Positions 15,101 through 24,784 are shown, numbered from the stretch's first letter. The stretch: DNA of 64,000 nucleotides from Xanthomonas nasturtii (GCF_001660815.1 NZ_LYMI01000045.1:62001-126000), one strand, 5' to 3'. The notes: generated from the letters alone by a model not told the origin. Numbers and translations are program-made.

Positions 15101-15928
15101 ATGCCATTGATGAAGTTCAAACCCACCTCTCCCGGCCGTCGTTCCGCCGTGCGCGTGGTTACTCCCGATCTGCACAAGGGCGCACCGCATGCGGCGCTGC
15201 TCGATTCGCAGAGCAAGTCCGGTGGCCGTAACCACCATGGCCGCATCACCGTGCGTCACGTCGGTGGTGGCCACAAGCAGCACTACCGCATCATCGACTT
15301 CAAGCGCAACAAGGAAGGCATTCCGGCGCGTGTGGAGCGGATCGAATACGATCCGAACCGTACCGCTCATATCGCCCTGCTGTGCTATGTCGACGGCGAG
15401 CGCCGCTACATCATCGCCCCGAAAGGTCTGAAGGCTGGCGATCAGGTCATTGCCGGTGCCAACGCGCCGATCAAGACCGGTAACACGCTGCCGCTGCGTA
15501 ACATCCCGGTCGGTACGACGGTTCACGGTATCGAGCTGAAGCCGGGTAAGGGCGCTCAGATCGCACGTGCTGCCGGTGCAGCCGTCCAGCTGGTCGCTCG
15601 CGAAGGCATCTATGCCACGCTGCGTCTGCGCTCGGGCGAAATGCGCAAGGTGCCGGTCGAATGCCGCGCCACCATCGGCGAAGTCGGCAACGACGAGCAC
15701 AACCTCGAGAAGTTGGGCAAGGCCGGCGCCAAGCGTTGGCGCGGTGTTCGCCCGACCGTTCGCGGTGCGGCCATGAACCCGGTCGATCACCCGCACGGTG
15801 GTGGTGAAGCGAAGGCTGGTCAGGGTAATCCACATCCGGTCACCCCGTGGGGTGTCCCGACCAAGGGTTACAAGACGCGCAAGAACAAGCGCACCCAGCA
15901 GTTCATCGTCCGCGATCGTAGGGGCTAA
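15101..15928 (+). CDS. rplB: 50S ribosomal protein L2
   Basis: L2, 275 residues, needed for subunit association and for peptidyl transferase centre assembly. The highly conserved VDHPHGGGE motif is at residues 228-236; His230 corresponds to the important E. coli His229. The N-terminal [10 protein letters not shown] and central [12 protein letters not shown] blocks match the family. It starts 10 bases after rplW and is followed by rpsS after 6 bases. Confidence 0.97.
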
Positions 15929-15934
15929 TCGACC

Positions 15935-16204
15935 ATGGCACGTTCACTCAAGAAGGGCCCGTTCGTCGATCACCACCTTGCAAAGAAGGTGGAGTCCGCT
16001 GCGGGTAGCAAGAAGCCGATCAAGACCTGGTCGCGCCGTTCGATGATCCTGCCCGAAATGGTAGGCATCACCATCGCCGTGCATAACGGCAAGAACCACA
16101 TTCCGGTGCTCGTCAACGAGAATATGGTCGGCCACAAGCTCGGCGAATTTGCCGTCACCCGGACCTTCAAGGGTCACGGTGGCGACAAGAAGTCGAGCAG
16201 GTAA
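15935..16204 (+). CDS. rpsS: 30S ribosomal protein S19
   Basis: S19, 89 residues, in the small-subunit head, where it forms a pair with S13. The start [15 protein letters not shown] and the conserved [10 protein letters not shown] and [13 protein letters not shown] blocks are intact. It lies between rplB and rplV in the standard S10 order; its stop codon is the first triplet of the duplicated initiation sequence shared by rplD and rplV. Confidence 0.97.
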   Translation: MARSLKKGPFVDHHLAKKVESAAGSKKPIKTWSRRSMILPEMVGITIAVHNGKNHIPVLVNENMVGHKLGEFAVTRTFKGHGGDKKSSR

Positions 16205-16216
16205 GGAGAGATGACG

Positions 16217-16552
16217 ATGGAAGCGAAAGCAATCCTGCGCACCGCGCGCATCTCCCCGCAGAAGGCCCGCCTGGTCGCTGACCAGGTGCGTGGTTTGTCC
16301 GCCGAGCGTGCGGTCAATCTGCTGAAGTTCTCGGATAAAAAGGCTGCACACCTGATCAAAAAGGTTGTGGAGTCGGCGATTGCCAATGCCGAAAACAATC
16401 AGGGCGCGGATGTCGACGAGCTGAAGGTCAAGACCATCATGGTTGATGAAGGTCCGTCCCTGAAGCGTTTCATGGCGCGGGCGAAAGGCCGCGGTACCCG
16501 CATCCTCAAGCGCACCAGTCACATCACTGTGATTGTCGGCGCCGCCAAGTAA
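16217..16552 (+). CDS. rplV: 50S ribosomal protein L22
   Basis: L22, 111 residues, whose long beta-hairpin lines the exit tunnel. As at rplD, two ATGs lie six bases apart (16211 and 16217); AAGGAG at 16203-16208 is 8 bases from the second, so [11 protein letters not shown] is preferred. The C-terminal hairpin with [19 protein letters not shown] is complete; changes here can give macrolide resistance but nothing unusual is seen. rpsC follows after 17 bases. Confidence 0.96.
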   Translation: MEAKAILRTARISPQKARLVADQVRGLSAERAVNLLKFSDKKAAHLIKKVVESAIANAENNQGADVDELKVKTIMVDEGPSLKRFMARAKGRGTRILKRTSHITVIVGAAK

Positions 16553-16569
16553 GCGGAAAGGAAAAGACC

Positions 16570-17304
16570 ATGGGTCATAAAGTTCATCCGACTGGAATCC
16601 GTCTTGGTATCTCCAAAGACTGGAACTCCAAGTGGTACGCAAACAAGGGCGATTTCGCTGCCTATCTGGCAGCCGACCTGAAAGTGCGTCAAATGCTGCG
16701 CAAGAAGCTCGCGCAGGCAGGTGTCAGCAAGATCTTGATCGAGCGCCCTGCCAAAACCGCCCGCGTGACGATCCACACCGCCCGTCCGGGCGTGGTGATC
16801 GGCAAGCGTGGCGAGGACATCGAAAAGCTGCGTAAGGAAGTGAGCGAGCTGATGGGCGTTCCGGCGCACATCAACGTCACCGAAGTGCGCAAGCCGGAGC
16901 TGGATGCGCAGCTGGTCGCCGAGTCGATCGCGCAGCAGCTTGAGCGTCGCATCATGTTCCGCCGTGCAATGAAGCGCTCGGTCGGTAACGCGATGCGCCT
17001 GGGTGCCCTGGGCATCAAGGTCAATGTGGCTGGCCGCCTCAACGGTGCAGAAATCGCCCGTTCGGAGTGGTACCGCGAAGGCCGCGTGCCGCTGCATACG
17101 CTACGTGCCGACATTGATTACGGTTTTGCCGAAGCGTCCACGACGTACGGCATCATCGGGATCAAGGTCTGGATCTATAAGGGCGAGGTTTTCGACTTCT
17201 CCCAGGTTGGCCAGGAAAAGCAGGACGACAGCCCGCGCAACGATCGTAACGATCGCGGCGACCGTGGTGACCGCCCGTCGCGTCCGGCTCGTGAAGCGAG
17301 GTAA
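16570..17304 (+). CDS. rpsC: 30S ribosomal protein S3 with charged C-terminal tail
   Basis: S3, 244 residues, at the mRNA entry channel, where it takes part in mRNA helicase activity. The KH domain motif [14 protein letters not shown] is at about residues 77-90. The protein is somewhat longer than E. coli S3 (233). The extra length is a C-terminal tail rich in Asp, Arg, Asn and Gly ([18 protein letters not shown]), repetitive and probably disordered. Its DNA shows matching short repeats of CGATCGTAA and GACCGTGGT type. The gene is in the normal S10 operon position, five bases before rplP. Confidence 0.97.
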   Translation: MGHKVHPTGIRLGISKDWNSKWYANKGDFAAYLAADLKVRQMLRKKLAQAGVSKILIERPAKTARVTIHTARPGVVIGKRGEDIEKLRKEVSELMGVPAHINVTEVRKPELDAQLVAESIAQQLERRIMFRRAMKRSVGNAMRLGALGIKVNVAGRLNGAEIARSEWYREGRVPLHTLRADIDYGFAEASTTYGIIGIKVWIYKGEVFDFSQVGQEKQDDSPRNDRNDRGDRGDRPSRPAREAR

Positions 17305-17309
17305 CGGCA

Positions 17310-17723
17310 ATGTTGCAACCCAAGCGAACCAAATATCGCAAGATGCACAAGGGCCGCAATGACGGCCTGGCATGGAGCGGAAACGCCGTCAGCTTCGGCG
17401 AATACGGCCTCAAGGCCACGGCGCACGGTCAGCTGACCGCACGCCAGATTGAAGCAGCACGTCGCACGATCAGCCGCCACGTCAAAAAGGGCGGCAAGAT
17501 GTGGATCCGTGTGTTCCCCGACAAGCCGATCACCAAGAAGCCGATCGAGGTCCGCATGGGCTCCGGTAAGGGCAACGTGGAGTACTGGGTCGCGCAGATT
17601 CAGCCGGGCCGCATGATCTATGAAATCGAGGGTATTCCCGAAGAGACCGCACGTGAGGCGTTCCGCCTTGCCGCCGCAAAGCTCTCGGTGACCACCACTT
17701 TCGTGACCCGGACGGTGCGCTGA
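17310..17723 (+). CDS. rplP: 50S ribosomal protein L16
   Basis: L16, 137 residues, which binds near the A-site tRNA on the large subunit. The N-terminus [17 protein letters not shown] is typical, as are the [12 protein letters not shown] and [13 protein letters not shown] blocks. Its Arg81-region (hydroxylated in E. coli) is conserved in sequence. The stop overlaps the rpmC start by one base (TGATG), a sign of coupled translation. Confidence 0.97.
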
Positions 17724-17908
17724 TGGATATCAAACAACTCCGCGAGAAGTCGGCTGACGAACTGAAGGCCCACCTGACCGATCTGCGTAAGGAGCAGTTC
17801 TCGCTCCGTATGCAGCAGGTCACCGGCCAGCTGCCGAAGACCCACGAAACCCGCCGGGTGCGCCGCGAGATTGCTCGCGTCAAGCACCTGCTCGGCAGCA
17901 CCAAGTAA
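17723..17908 (+). CDS. rpmC: 50S ribosomal protein L29
   Basis: L29, 61 residues, a two-helix protein near the tunnel exit. The sequence [15 protein letters not shown] and the [14 protein letters not shown] helix match the family. The ATG overlaps the rplP stop. rpsQ follows after 11 bases. Confidence 0.96.
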
Positions 17909-17919
17909 GGACGGCCGCG

Positions 17920-18189
17920 ATGAGCGACAACAACGAAAAGCAAGCGCTGCGCACGGTCGAAGGCCGTGTCGTCAGCAACAAGATGGACAAGACGGTCACC
18001 GTGTTGGTGGAGCGCCAGGTCAAGCATGCTCTGTACGGCAAGTACATCAAGCGCTCGACCAAGCTGCACGCACACGACGCCGACAATGCCTGCAACGAAG
18101 GCGACGTCGTGCGTGTGACCGAGATTGCTCCGATGTCCAAGACCAAGAACTGGCGGGTGGTGGAAATCGTCACCCGTTCGGCTGAATAA
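17920..18189 (+). CDS. rpsQ: 30S ribosomal protein S17
   Basis: S17, 89 residues, an OB-fold primary 16S rRNA binder. The [19 protein letters not shown] and [15 protein letters not shown] segments match the family. It ends the S10 gene set; rplN of the spc set follows after only 14 bases with no terminator, so the S10 and spc groups are probably co-transcribed here. Confidence 0.97.
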   Translation: MSDNNEKQALRTVEGRVVSNKMDKTVTVLVERQVKHALYGKYIKRSTKLHAHDADNACNEGDVVRVTEIAPMSKTKNWRVVEIVTRSAE

Positions 18190-18203
18190 GGGAGATCTGA
18201 ATC

Positions 18204-18572
18204 ATGATCCAGATGCAGAGCTACCTCGACGTCGCCGACAATTCGGGCGCCAAGGAAGTGATGTGCATCAAGGTGCTGGGCGGCTCGAAGCGCCGCTATG
18301 CACACATTGGTGACATCATCAAGGTGACCGTCAAGGACGCCATTCCGCGTGGCAAGGTCAAGAAAGGCGAAGTCTACGACGCCGTCGTGGTGCGTACCCG
18401 CAAGGGTGTGCGCCGTCCCGACGGTTCGCTGATCCGCTTCGATGGCAACGCCGCTGTGCTGTTGAACAATAAGCAGGAGCCGATCGGGACCCGCATCTTC
18501 GGGCCGGTGACGCGCGAGCTGCGTTCCGAGAAGTTCATGAAGATCGTCTCGCTCGCTCCCGAAGTGCTGTGA
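18204..18572 (+). CDS. rplN: 50S ribosomal protein L14
   Basis: L14, 122 residues, at the subunit interface. [19 protein letters not shown] and the [16 protein letters not shown] stretch match the family. RBS GGGAGAT precedes the ATG. It is the first gene of the spc set, directly after rpsQ. Confidence 0.97.
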
Positions 18573-18587
18573 GCGGAGGACATACAC

Positions 18588-18905
18588 ATGGCTAACCGTA
18601 TCAAGAAGGGCGACCAGGTCGTCATCAACACCGGCAAGGACAAGGGTAAGCAGGGTGAAGTTGTGCGCGTGGACGGCGATCGCGTGATCGTTTCCAACGC
18701 CAACGTCATCAAGCGCCACACCAAGCCGAACCCGCAGGCAGGCGTTGCCGGCGGCGTGGTCGAGCGTGAAGCGTCGATCCATATCTCCAACGTCAATATC
18801 GTCAACCCGGCAACGGGCAAGGGCGAGCGCGTTGGCTTCAAGGTGCTGGAGGATGGACGCAAATTGCGTGTGTTCCGCTCCAGCGGTGAGGCGCTTGACG
18901 CCTGA
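18588..18905 (+). CDS. rplX: 50S ribosomal protein L24
   Basis: L24, 105 residues, an assembly-initiating protein with an N-terminal KOW motif (residues 5-32, around [19 protein letters not shown]). GCGGAGGA ribosome-binding site. The spacing to rplE is 11 bases. Standard spc order. Confidence 0.97.
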
Positions 18906-18916
18906 GGAATGAGATC

Positions 18917-19459
18917 ATGAACACTCGTCTCGAAAAGTTTTACAAGGAAAACGTGGTGCCGGCCCTGATGAAGGAATTCGGCTACACCAATCCGATGGAA
19001 GTGCCGAAGCTGGTCAAGGTCACGCTCAACATGGGCGTGGGCGAAGCCGCTACCAACAAGAAGATTCTGGAAAATGCGGTCGCCGACATGTCCAAGATTT
19101 CCGGTCAAAAGCCGGTGGTCACCAAGTCGCGCGTTTCGGTCGCATCCTTCAAGATTCGTGACGGTTGGCCGATCGGCTGCAAGACCACCTTGCGTCGCGC
19201 CAAGATGTACGAATTCCTGGATCGCCTGATCAACATCTCGTTGCCGCGCGTGCGCGACTTCCGTGGTGTGTCCGGTCGCTCCTTCGACGGTCGTGGCAAT
19301 TTCAACATGGGTGTGAAGGAACAGATCATCTTCCCGGAAATCGATTTCGACGCTGTCGATGCGATTCGCGGTATGGATATCGCCATCACCACCACCGCCA
19401 AGACGGATGCGGAAGCGAAGGCGCTGCTGGCAGCGTTCAAGTTCCCGTTCCGTAACTGA
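18917..19459 (+). CDS. rplE: 50S ribosomal protein L5
   Basis: L5, 180 residues, a 5S rRNA-binding protein of the central protuberance. [11 protein letters not shown] and the [17 protein letters not shown] segment ([16 protein letters not shown]) are conserved. It is followed by rpsN after 18 bases. Confidence 0.97.
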
Positions 19460-19477
19460 CCGTCGAGGAAATCCGAA

Positions 19478-19783
19478 ATGGCAAAGACCTCCATGATCCA
19501 CCGCGACATCAAGCGTGCAAAGTTGGCGAAGAAGTTTGCCGGCAAGCGTGATGCGCTGAAGAAGATCCTCTCCAGCCAGGATGCGTCCTACGAAGAGAAG
19601 ATCGATGCATCGACCAAGTTGCAGAAGCTGCCGCGCGATTCGTCGCCGAGCCGCCACCGCAACCGTTGCGAGCTGTCCGGTCGTCCGCGCGGTGTCTACC
19701 GCAAGTTCGGTCTGGGTCGCAACATGCTGCGCAAGGCCACGATGAACGGCGACGTTCCGGGCCTGCGTAAGGCAAGCTGGTAA
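19478..19783 (+). CDS. rpsN: 30S ribosomal protein S14, zinc-free type
   Basis: S14, 101 residues, in the small-subunit head. It is the long form without the CXXC pairs that hold zinc; only one Cys is present, in [13 protein letters not shown]. After its stop comes a 204-base gap with a hairpin, a terminator-like stem and a promoter-like box before rpsH, whereas in E. coli rpsN and rpsH are nearly contiguous. Confidence 0.97.
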
Positions 19784-19790
19784 CAGCATT

Positions 19791-19863
19791 CCGGCCGTTA
19801 GCGGCCGGTTCGAGCAGGTTGGTCCTGTTCAACAAGGGAGTCCGGCGCAAGTCGGGCTCTTTT
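19791..19863 (+). terminator. Hairpin and terminator-like stem between rpsN and rpsH
   Basis: Two elements are visible. CCGGCCG (19791-19797) pairs with CGGCCGG (19802-19808) on a TTAG loop, 7 bases after the rpsN stop. Then GAGTCCG (19838-19844) pairs with CGGGCTC (19853-19859), including one G-U, followed by TTTT (19860-19863). The second has the form of a weak intrinsic terminator and lies immediately before a -10-like box, suggesting that the spc operon is partly split here. Confidence 0.5.
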
Positions 19864-19867
19864 GTCG

Positions 19868-19899
19868 TATACTTCCGCTTCTGTCTTGCCCGTACGGGC
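19868..19899 (+). promoter_or_regulatory. Probable promoter and 5' stem-loop before rpsH
   Basis: TATACT (19868-19873), followed by TTC and CTGTCTTG as after the rpsL -10 box, and then a hairpin GCCCG-TA-CGGGC (19888-19899). No good -35 hexamer is seen at 16-18 bases upstream, so the call rests on the -10 box and on resemblance to the rpsL and rpsJ leaders. Confidence 0.45.
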
Positions 19900-19987
19900 C
19901 TGGCATGGCGTCAAGGGTCCTGGCCCGTCCCCAGGAAAACACAAGATTTTCGCGAAAGCGGATATCGGTGCACTCAAAGGTACTCAC

Positions 19988-20386
19988 ATGAGCATGACTG
20001 ATCCCATCGCCGACCTGCTGGTTCGCATCAAGAATGCGGCCGCGGTTGGTAAGCAGACGGTGAAATTGCCGTCGTCCAAGATCAAGGTTGCGATCGCCCA
20101 AGTCCTGAAGGACGAAGGTTATATCGCCGACCTGCGCGTTACGGCCACCGAAAACAACAAGTCGGAGCTGGAAATCGTGCTGAAGTATTTCGAAGGCCGT
20201 CCGGTCATCGAGACCCTGAAGCGTTTCTCGCGCTCGGGTCTGCGTCAGTACCGCGGCAAGACCGAGCTGCCCAAGGTCCTCGGTGGCCTGGGTATCGCCA
20301 TCATCTCCACGTCGAAGGGCATCATGACCGATGCGCAGGCTCGCGAAGCCGGCGTTGGTGGTGAAGTCCTGTGCTTCGTGGCCTAA
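19988..20386 (+). CDS. rpsH: 30S ribosomal protein S8
   Basis: S8, 132 residues, a central-domain 16S rRNA binder that in E. coli represses the spc operon. The start [17 protein letters not shown] at 19988 is chosen by family match; the frame is open further upstream through the leader but is not conserved. [20 protein letters not shown] near the C-terminus is typical. Its mRNA may start from a separate promoter about 115 bases upstream. Confidence 0.97.
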   Translation: MSMTDPIADLLVRIKNAAAVGKQTVKLPSSKIKVAIAQVLKDEGYIADLRVTATENNKSELEIVLKYFEGRPVIETLKRFSRSGLRQYRGKTELPKVLGGLGIAIISTSKGIMTDAQAREAGVGGEVLCFVA

Positions 20387-20401
20387 GGGAAGGAATCGAA
20401 C

Positions 20402-20929
20402 ATGTCCCGTGTAGCCAAGAAGCCTGTGTCCCTTCCGAAGGGTGTTGAGCTCAACGTCCAGCCTGAGCTGGTCAGCGTCAAGGGCCCGAAGGGCACGTTG
20501 ACCCTGCCGAAGCCGGTGGGCGTGGAAATCGCCATCGACGGCGATGTTGCAACCCTGTCGGCGAACGATCCGTCGCAGCTGGCCATCACCGGCACCGTGC
20601 GCGCCATTCTGGCCAATATGGTCAAGGGCGTGTCCGAAGGCTTCGAGCGCAAGCTCGAGCTGGTCGGCGTCGGTTACCGTGCTGCCATGCAGGGCAAGGA
20701 CCTGAGCCTGGCGCTCGGTTTCTCGCACCCGTTGGTGTTCGTGGCGCCGGAAGGCATCACGCTGTCGACCCCGACCCAGACCGAAATCGTGGTCCAGGGC
20801 GCAGACAAGCAGCGCGTCGGTGAAGTCGCCGCCAAGATTCGCGGTTTCCGTCCGCCGGAGCCCTATAAGGGCAAGGGTGTGAAGTACGCCGGTGAAGTCA
20901 TCATTCGCAAGGAAGCCAAGAAGGCGTAA
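20402..20929 (+). CDS. rplF: 50S ribosomal protein L6
   Basis: L6, 175 residues, with two similar domains, near the GTPase-associated centre. [17 protein letters not shown] and the C-terminal [19 protein letters not shown] signature are present. RBS AAGGAA. A palindromic hairpin lies in the 91-base spacer after it. Confidence 0.97.
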   Translation: MSRVAKKPVSLPKGVELNVQPELVSVKGPKGTLTLPKPVGVEIAIDGDVATLSANDPSQLAITGTVRAILANMVKGVSEGFERKLELVGVGYRAAMQGKDLSLALGFSHPLVFVAPEGITLSTPTQTEIVVQGADKQRVGEVAAKIRGFRPPEPYKGKGVKYAGEVIIRKEAKKA

Positions 20930-20951
20930 GGCAGGTTCCTCTGCGGGGAGC

Positions 20952-20969
20952 CCGGCCATCCATGGCCGG
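20952..20969 (+). promoter_or_regulatory. Hairpin between rplF and rplR
   Basis: CCGGCCAT (20952-20959) is followed by CC and then ATGGCCGG (20962-20969), a perfect 8-bp palindrome with a two-base centre. It lies 22 bases after the rplF stop and 51 before rplR. There is no clear T-run, so it is more likely a processing or stabilising element than a terminator. Confidence 0.5.
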
Positions 20970-21020
20970 ACTTCTTATTGCAAAAGCCTGTTTTCCTTCA
21001 GCTTCCGTAGGACACATATC

Positions 21021-21380
21021 ATGAGCATCAACAAGAACATCGCCCGTCTGCGTCGCGCCAAGTCCACCCGTTCGCACATCCGTGAGCTGGGCGTCGCCCG
21101 TCTGTCGGTGCTGCGCACCGGTCAGCATCTGTACGCGCAGGTCTTCACTGCCGACGGCTCCAAGGTGATCGCTGCTGCGAACACCCTGCAGGCCGACGTC
21201 AAGGACGGCCTGAAGAACGGCAAGAACAGCGATGCGGCCGTCAAGGTCGGTAAGCTGATCGCCGAGCGCGCCAAGGCTGCGGGCATCGAGAAGGTCGCAT
21301 TCGACCGCTCGGGCTATCGCTATCACGGCCGCATCAAGGCGCTCGCCGATGCAGCTCGCGAAGGCGGCCTGCAGTTCTAA
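21021..21380 (+). CDS. rplR: 50S ribosomal protein L18
   Basis: L18, 119 residues, which binds 5S rRNA with L5. The start [14 protein letters not shown] at 21021 is chosen by family match; the upstream open frame runs back into rplF and is spurious. [25 protein letters not shown] is the typical C-terminus (only part quoted in order of reading). A long hairpin starts nine bases after the stop. Confidence 0.97.
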   Translation: MSINKNIARLRRAKSTRSHIRELGVARLSVLRTGQHLYAQVFTADGSKVIAAANTLQADVKDGLKNGKNSDAAVKVGKLIAERAKAAGIEKVAFDRSGYRYHGRIKALADAAREGGLQF

Positions 21381-21388
21381 GCACTGCT

Positions 21389-21415
21389 GCGGGTGTGGTC
21401 ATCGACCACATCCGC
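21389..21415 (+). promoter_or_regulatory. Long hairpin between rplR and rpsE
   Basis: GCGGGTGTGGTC (21389-21400) pairs with GACCACATCCGC (21404-21415): twelve pairs, one G-U, three-base loop ATC. It lies directly after the rplR stop in a 158-base spacer. No T-run follows, so termination is not obvious. It could protect upstream mRNA from 3' exonucleases or be a processing site. Confidence 0.6.
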
Positions 21416-21538
21416 GATACCGCCGGCAGGGAGATGCCGGACTGTCCCGTTCTTTTGCAACGGTGCCGGGAACACAGCGTGACTCCACAACCATAAGCGG
21501 CTTCGAGCCGTACATACTCAATCAATCAAGGAATCAAG

Positions 21539-22081
21539 ATGGCAGAAGAACGTGCGCCGCGGGGTCGTGATCGCGACCGTAACCGCGAAGAGAAAGTCGA
21601 CGATGGCATGATCGAAAAGCTGGTCGCGGTCAATCGCGTCAGCAAGACGGTCAAGGGCGGTCGCCAATTCACCTTCACCGCGCTGACCGTGGTCGGCGAT
21701 GGTCTGGGCAAGGTCGGTTTCGGTTATGGCAAGGCGCGAGAAGTGCCGGTCGCCATTCAGAAGTCGATGGAGCAGGCGCGCAAGAACCTGGCCACTGTCG
21801 ATCTGAACAATGGCACCCTGTGGCATGCGGTCAAGTCCGGCCATGGCGCCGCACGCGTGTACATGCAGCCGGCTTCCGAAGGTACCGGCGTCATTGCCGG
21901 CGGTGCGATGCGCGCCGTGTTGGAAGCGGTTGGCGTCAAGAACGTGCTGGCCAAGGCGGTCGGTTCGCGTAACCCGATCAACCTGGTCCGTGCAACCCTG
22001 AAGGGTCTGTCGGAAGTGCAGTCGCCGGCGCGCGTGGCTGCCAAGCGCGGCAAGAAGGTCGAGGATCTCAACCATGGCTAA
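21539..22081 (+). CDS. rpsE: 30S ribosomal protein S5
   Basis: S5, 180 residues, involved in decoding fidelity and the mRNA entry helicase. The N-terminus has a charged run ([12 protein letters not shown]) before the double-stranded RNA-binding domain [18 protein letters not shown]. The spectinomycin-loop region (VSKTVKGG) looks wild type. AAGGAATCAAG precedes the ATG. The last eight bases overlap rpmD. Confidence 0.97.
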   Translation: MAEERAPRGRDRDRNREEKVDDGMIEKLVAVNRVSKTVKGGRQFTFTALTVVGDGLGKVGFGYGKAREVPVAIQKSMEQARKNLATVDLNNGTLWHAVKSGHGAARVYMQPASEGTGVIAGGAMRAVLEAVGVKNVLAKAVGSRNPINLVRATLKGLSEVQSPARVAAKRGKKVEDLNHG

Positions 22082-22265
22082 TGACACCAACAAGACCGTC
22101 AAGGTGCGCCTGGTGCGCGGCTTGCGTGGAACCCAGTCGCGTCACCGCCTGTCGGTGCGTGCGTTGGGCCTGAATAAGCTCAACGATGTGCGTGAACTGA
22201 AAGACAGCCCGCAGGTGCGTGGTCTGATCAACACGGTTCACTACCTCGTCAAGGTTGAGGAGTAA
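22074..22265 (+). CDS. rpmD: 50S ribosomal protein L30
   Basis: L30, 63 residues. [20 protein letters not shown] and the LGLNKLND motif match the family. The gene starts inside the last codons of rpsE (8-base overlap), implying coupled translation, and is followed by rplO after four bases. Confidence 0.96.
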   Translation: MANDTNKTVKVRLVRGLRGTQSRHRLSVRALGLNKLNDVRELKDSPQVRGLINTVHYLVKVEE

Positions 22266-22269
22266 TCCC

Positions 22270-22713
22270 ATGACTCTGCGTCTTAATGACCTCAAGCCGG
22301 CCGACGGCGCCCGTACCGAGCGCACCCGCGTCGGTCGTGGCATCGGTTCTGGCCTCGGCAAGACCGCTGGTCGCGGTCACAAGGGTTCGTTCGCTCGCAA
22401 GGGTGGCGGCAAGATCAAGGCCGGTTTCGAAGGCGGCCAGACCCCGATGCAGCGCCGTCTGCCGAAGATCGGTTTCCGCTCCAAGATGGCGCGCGACACC
22501 GCAGAAGTGTTGTCCTACCAGCTGGACAAGCTGGATGCCGGTGATGTCGACTTTGCAGCGCTGCGTGCGGCCAATCTGGTCCCGAGCCGCGCCAAGAAGG
22601 CGAAGATCGTGCTGAAGGGCGAGCTGAGCAAGAAGTTCGTGCTGAAGGGCGTTGCGGCAACCGCAGGCGCCAAGGCAGCAATCGAAGCTGCCGGCGGCAG
22701 CGTAGAGGAGTAA
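22270..22713 (+). CDS. rplO: 50S ribosomal protein L15
   Basis: L15, 147 residues, a late-assembly protein. [14 protein letters not shown] and the glycine-rich [18 protein letters not shown] segment are typical. The ATG at 22270 has GAGGAGTAA just upstream; an earlier in-frame ATG at 22255 lies in rpmD and is less likely. secY follows after seven bases. Confidence 0.96.
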
Positions 22714-22720
22714 TCGGCAG

Positions 22721-24085
22721 ATGGCGCAGGCTGGCATTGGTAACCTCGGTGGCGGGCTCGGCAAGTTCACGGAACTTCGCCAGCGGTTGCTGTTCGTCCT
22801 CGGGGCATTGATCGTTTATCGCATCGGCTGCTACGTGCCGGTGCCTGGCGTGAACCCCGATGCCATGCTTTCGTTGATGCAGGCGCAGGGCGGCGGCATC
22901 GTGGACATGTTCAACATGTTCTCGGGCGGCGCCCTGCACCGTTTCAGTATTTTTGCGTTGAATGTGATGCCGTATATCTCGGCATCGATCGTGATCCAGC
23001 TGGCCACGCACATCTTTCCCGCCCTCAAGGCGATGCAGAAGGAAGGCGAGTCCGGCCGACGCAAGATCACCCAGTATTCGCGTATCGGAGCGGTGTTGCT
23101 GGCAGTGGTGCAGGGCGGCAGTATCGCGCTCGCATTGCAGAACCAGACCGCGCCTGGTGGCGCTCCGGTGGTGTATGCGCCGGGCATGGGCTTCGTGCTC
23201 ACCGCAGTGATTGCGTTGACGGCTGGCACTATTTTCTTGATGTGGGTTGGCGAGCAGGTTACCGAGCGCGGTATCGGCAACGGTGTGTCGCTGATCATTT
23301 TCGCCGGCATTGTGGCTGGTTTGCCGTCGGCGGCAATCCAGACCGTTGAGGCGTTCCGCGAAGGCAATTTGAGCTTCATCTCGCTCTTGCTGATCGTCAT
23401 CACCATCCTCGCCTTTACCCTGTTTGTGGTGTTCGTCGAGCGTGGGCAACGGCGTATTACGGTCAACTACGCGCGCCGCCAGGGCGGTCGCAATGCGTAC
23501 ATGAACCAGACCTCGTTCCTGCCGCTGAAGCTCAACATGGCCGGTGTGATTCCGCCGATCTTCGCTTCGAGCATCCTGGCTTTCCCGGCGACGCTGTCCA
23601 TGTGGTCGGGTCAGGCGGCATCGGGTGGCGTGGGTTCGTGGCTGCAGAAGATTGCCAATGCGCTTGGGCCTGGTGAGCCGGTGCATATGCTGGTGTTTGC
23701 GGCACTGATCATTGGCTTTGCGTTCTTCTACACCGCGCTGGTATTCAATTCGCAGGAAACCGCCGACAACCTCAAGAAGTCGGGTGCACTGATTCCGGGG
23801 ATTCGTCCGGGTAAGGCCACCGCCGACTACGTGGATGGTGTGCTGACCCGTCTGACAGCCGCCGGCTCGTTGTACCTGGTGATCGTCTGCCTGCTGCCGG
23901 AAATCATGCGCACGCAGCTCGGCACTTCGTTCCACTTCGGTGGCACCTCGCTGCTGATCGCCGTGGTAGTGGTGATGGACTTCATCGCGCAGATTCAGGC
24001 GCACCTGATGTCGCATCAGTATGAGAGCTTGCTGAAGAAGGCCAACCTCAAGGGCGGCTCGCGCGGCGGTCTGGCGCGCGGTTAA
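22721..24085 (+). CDS. secY: Sec translocon channel subunit SecY
   Basis: Inner-membrane protein-conducting channel, 454 residues with about ten hydrophobic segments, working with SecE, SecG and SecA. The family start [18 protein letters not shown], the [14 protein letters not shown] plug-region entry ([13 protein letters not shown]) and the cytosolic loops ([19 protein letters not shown]) are present. It is the last gene of the spc set. rpmJ, which in E. coli follows secY, is absent; a 332-base spacer with repeats separates it from rpsM. Confidence 0.97.
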   Translation: MAQAGIGNLGGGLGKFTELRQRLLFVLGALIVYRIGCYVPVPGVNPDAMLSLMQAQGGGIVDMFNMFSGGALHRFSIFALNVMPYISASIVIQLATHIFPALKAMQKEGESGRRKITQYSRIGAVLLAVVQGGSIALALQNQTAPGGAPVVYAPGMGFVLTAVIALTAGTIFLMWVGEQVTERGIGNGVSLIIFAGIVAGLPSAAIQTVEAFREGNLSFISLLLIVITILAFTLFVVFVERGQRRITVNYARRQGGRNAYMNQTSFLPLKLNMAGVIPPIFASSILAFPATLSMWSGQAASGGVGSWLQKIANALGPGEPVHMLVFAALIIGFAFFYTALVFNSQETADNLKKSGALIPGIRPGKATADYVDGVLTRLTAAGSLYLVIVCLLPEIMRTQLGTSFHFGGTSLLIAVVVVMDFIAQIQAHLMSHQYESLLKKANLKGGSRGGLARG

Positions 24086-24417
24086 GTGGTACACTAGATC
24101 TTCATTACGTGAAGACGGCCTGGTTCCCGGGCCACGATCTTCCGATCAGAAGGGCGGCTCGCGCGACGTCTCGCGCGCGGGTGTGACGGGGTGGTCCTGT
24201 GCGGGAGTAGCACAGGCGATTCGGAGAGGTTTTCTGGATCAACACCGTCCGGCGCCGGAGCGAGGGCACACTCCCCACGCCGGGTCGATGGAACCTTTGG
24301 TTCCATGGGCTTCAAAGCAATCCGAGGCCTAGCTACAATTCCGAGTTCATTTTTGATCCATCCTGCCGGGTGGCGCCTGGGCGCCGTCGGGCCATCACTC
24401 AGTTGGAGAATCGCGTC
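24086..24417 (+). promoter_or_regulatory. secY-rpsM spacer with hairpins and a promoter candidate
   Basis: No gene and no rpmJ is seen. Contents in order: a small stem CTTCA-TTACG-TGAAG (about 24109-24123); a repeat of the secY 3' word AAGGGCGGCTCGCGCG near 24149; a perfect inverted repeat ATGGAACC-TTT-GGTTCCAT (24288-24306); a weak promoter, TTCAAA (24311-24316), 17 bases, TACAAT (24334-24339); and a GGCGCC-TG-GGCGCC stem (about 24373-24386) before the rpsM start. The promoter would give the alpha operon its own transcript. Confidence 0.5.
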
Positions 24418-24774
24418 ATGGCGCGTATTGCAGGCGTCAACCTGCCAGCCCAGAAGCACGTCTGGGTCGGGTTGCAAAGCATCTACGGCATCGGCCGTAC
24501 CCGTTCGAAGAAGCTCTGCGAATCCGCAGGCGTTACCTCGACCACGAAGATTCGTGATCTGTCCGAACCCGAAATCGAGCGCCTGCGCGCCGAAGTCGGC
24601 AAGTATGTCGTCGAAGGCGACCTGCGCCGCGAAATCGGTATCGCGATCAAGCGACTGATGGACCTGGGCTGCTATCGCGGTCTGCGGCATCGCCGTGGTC
24701 TCCCGCTGCGTGGTCAGCGCACCCGTACCAACGCCCGCACCCGTAAGGGTCCGCGCAAGGCGATCAGGAAGTAA
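24418..24774 (+). CDS. rpsM: 30S ribosomal protein S13
   Basis: S13, 118 residues, contacting the P-site tRNA and the subunit bridge. [15 protein letters not shown] and the helix-hairpin-helix [17 protein letters not shown] are typical, as is the C-terminal basic tail with [15 protein letters not shown]. The start at 24418 follows TTGGAGAA; the frame is open upstream without conservation. It is first in the alpha set rpsM-rpsK-rpsD-rpoA-rplQ. Confidence 0.97.
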   Translation: MARIAGVNLPAQKHVWVGLQSIYGIGRTRSKKLCESAGVTSTTKIRDLSEPEIERLRAEVGKYVVEGDLRREIGIAIKRLMDLGCYRGLRHRRGLPLRGQRTRTNARTRKGPRKAIRK

Positions 24775-24784
24775 GGGATAGATC

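Noticed and set aside
24086-24417. Search for rpmJ (L36) after secY
   Set aside because: No frame with the short Lys/Arg/Cys-rich L36 pattern is present on either strand.
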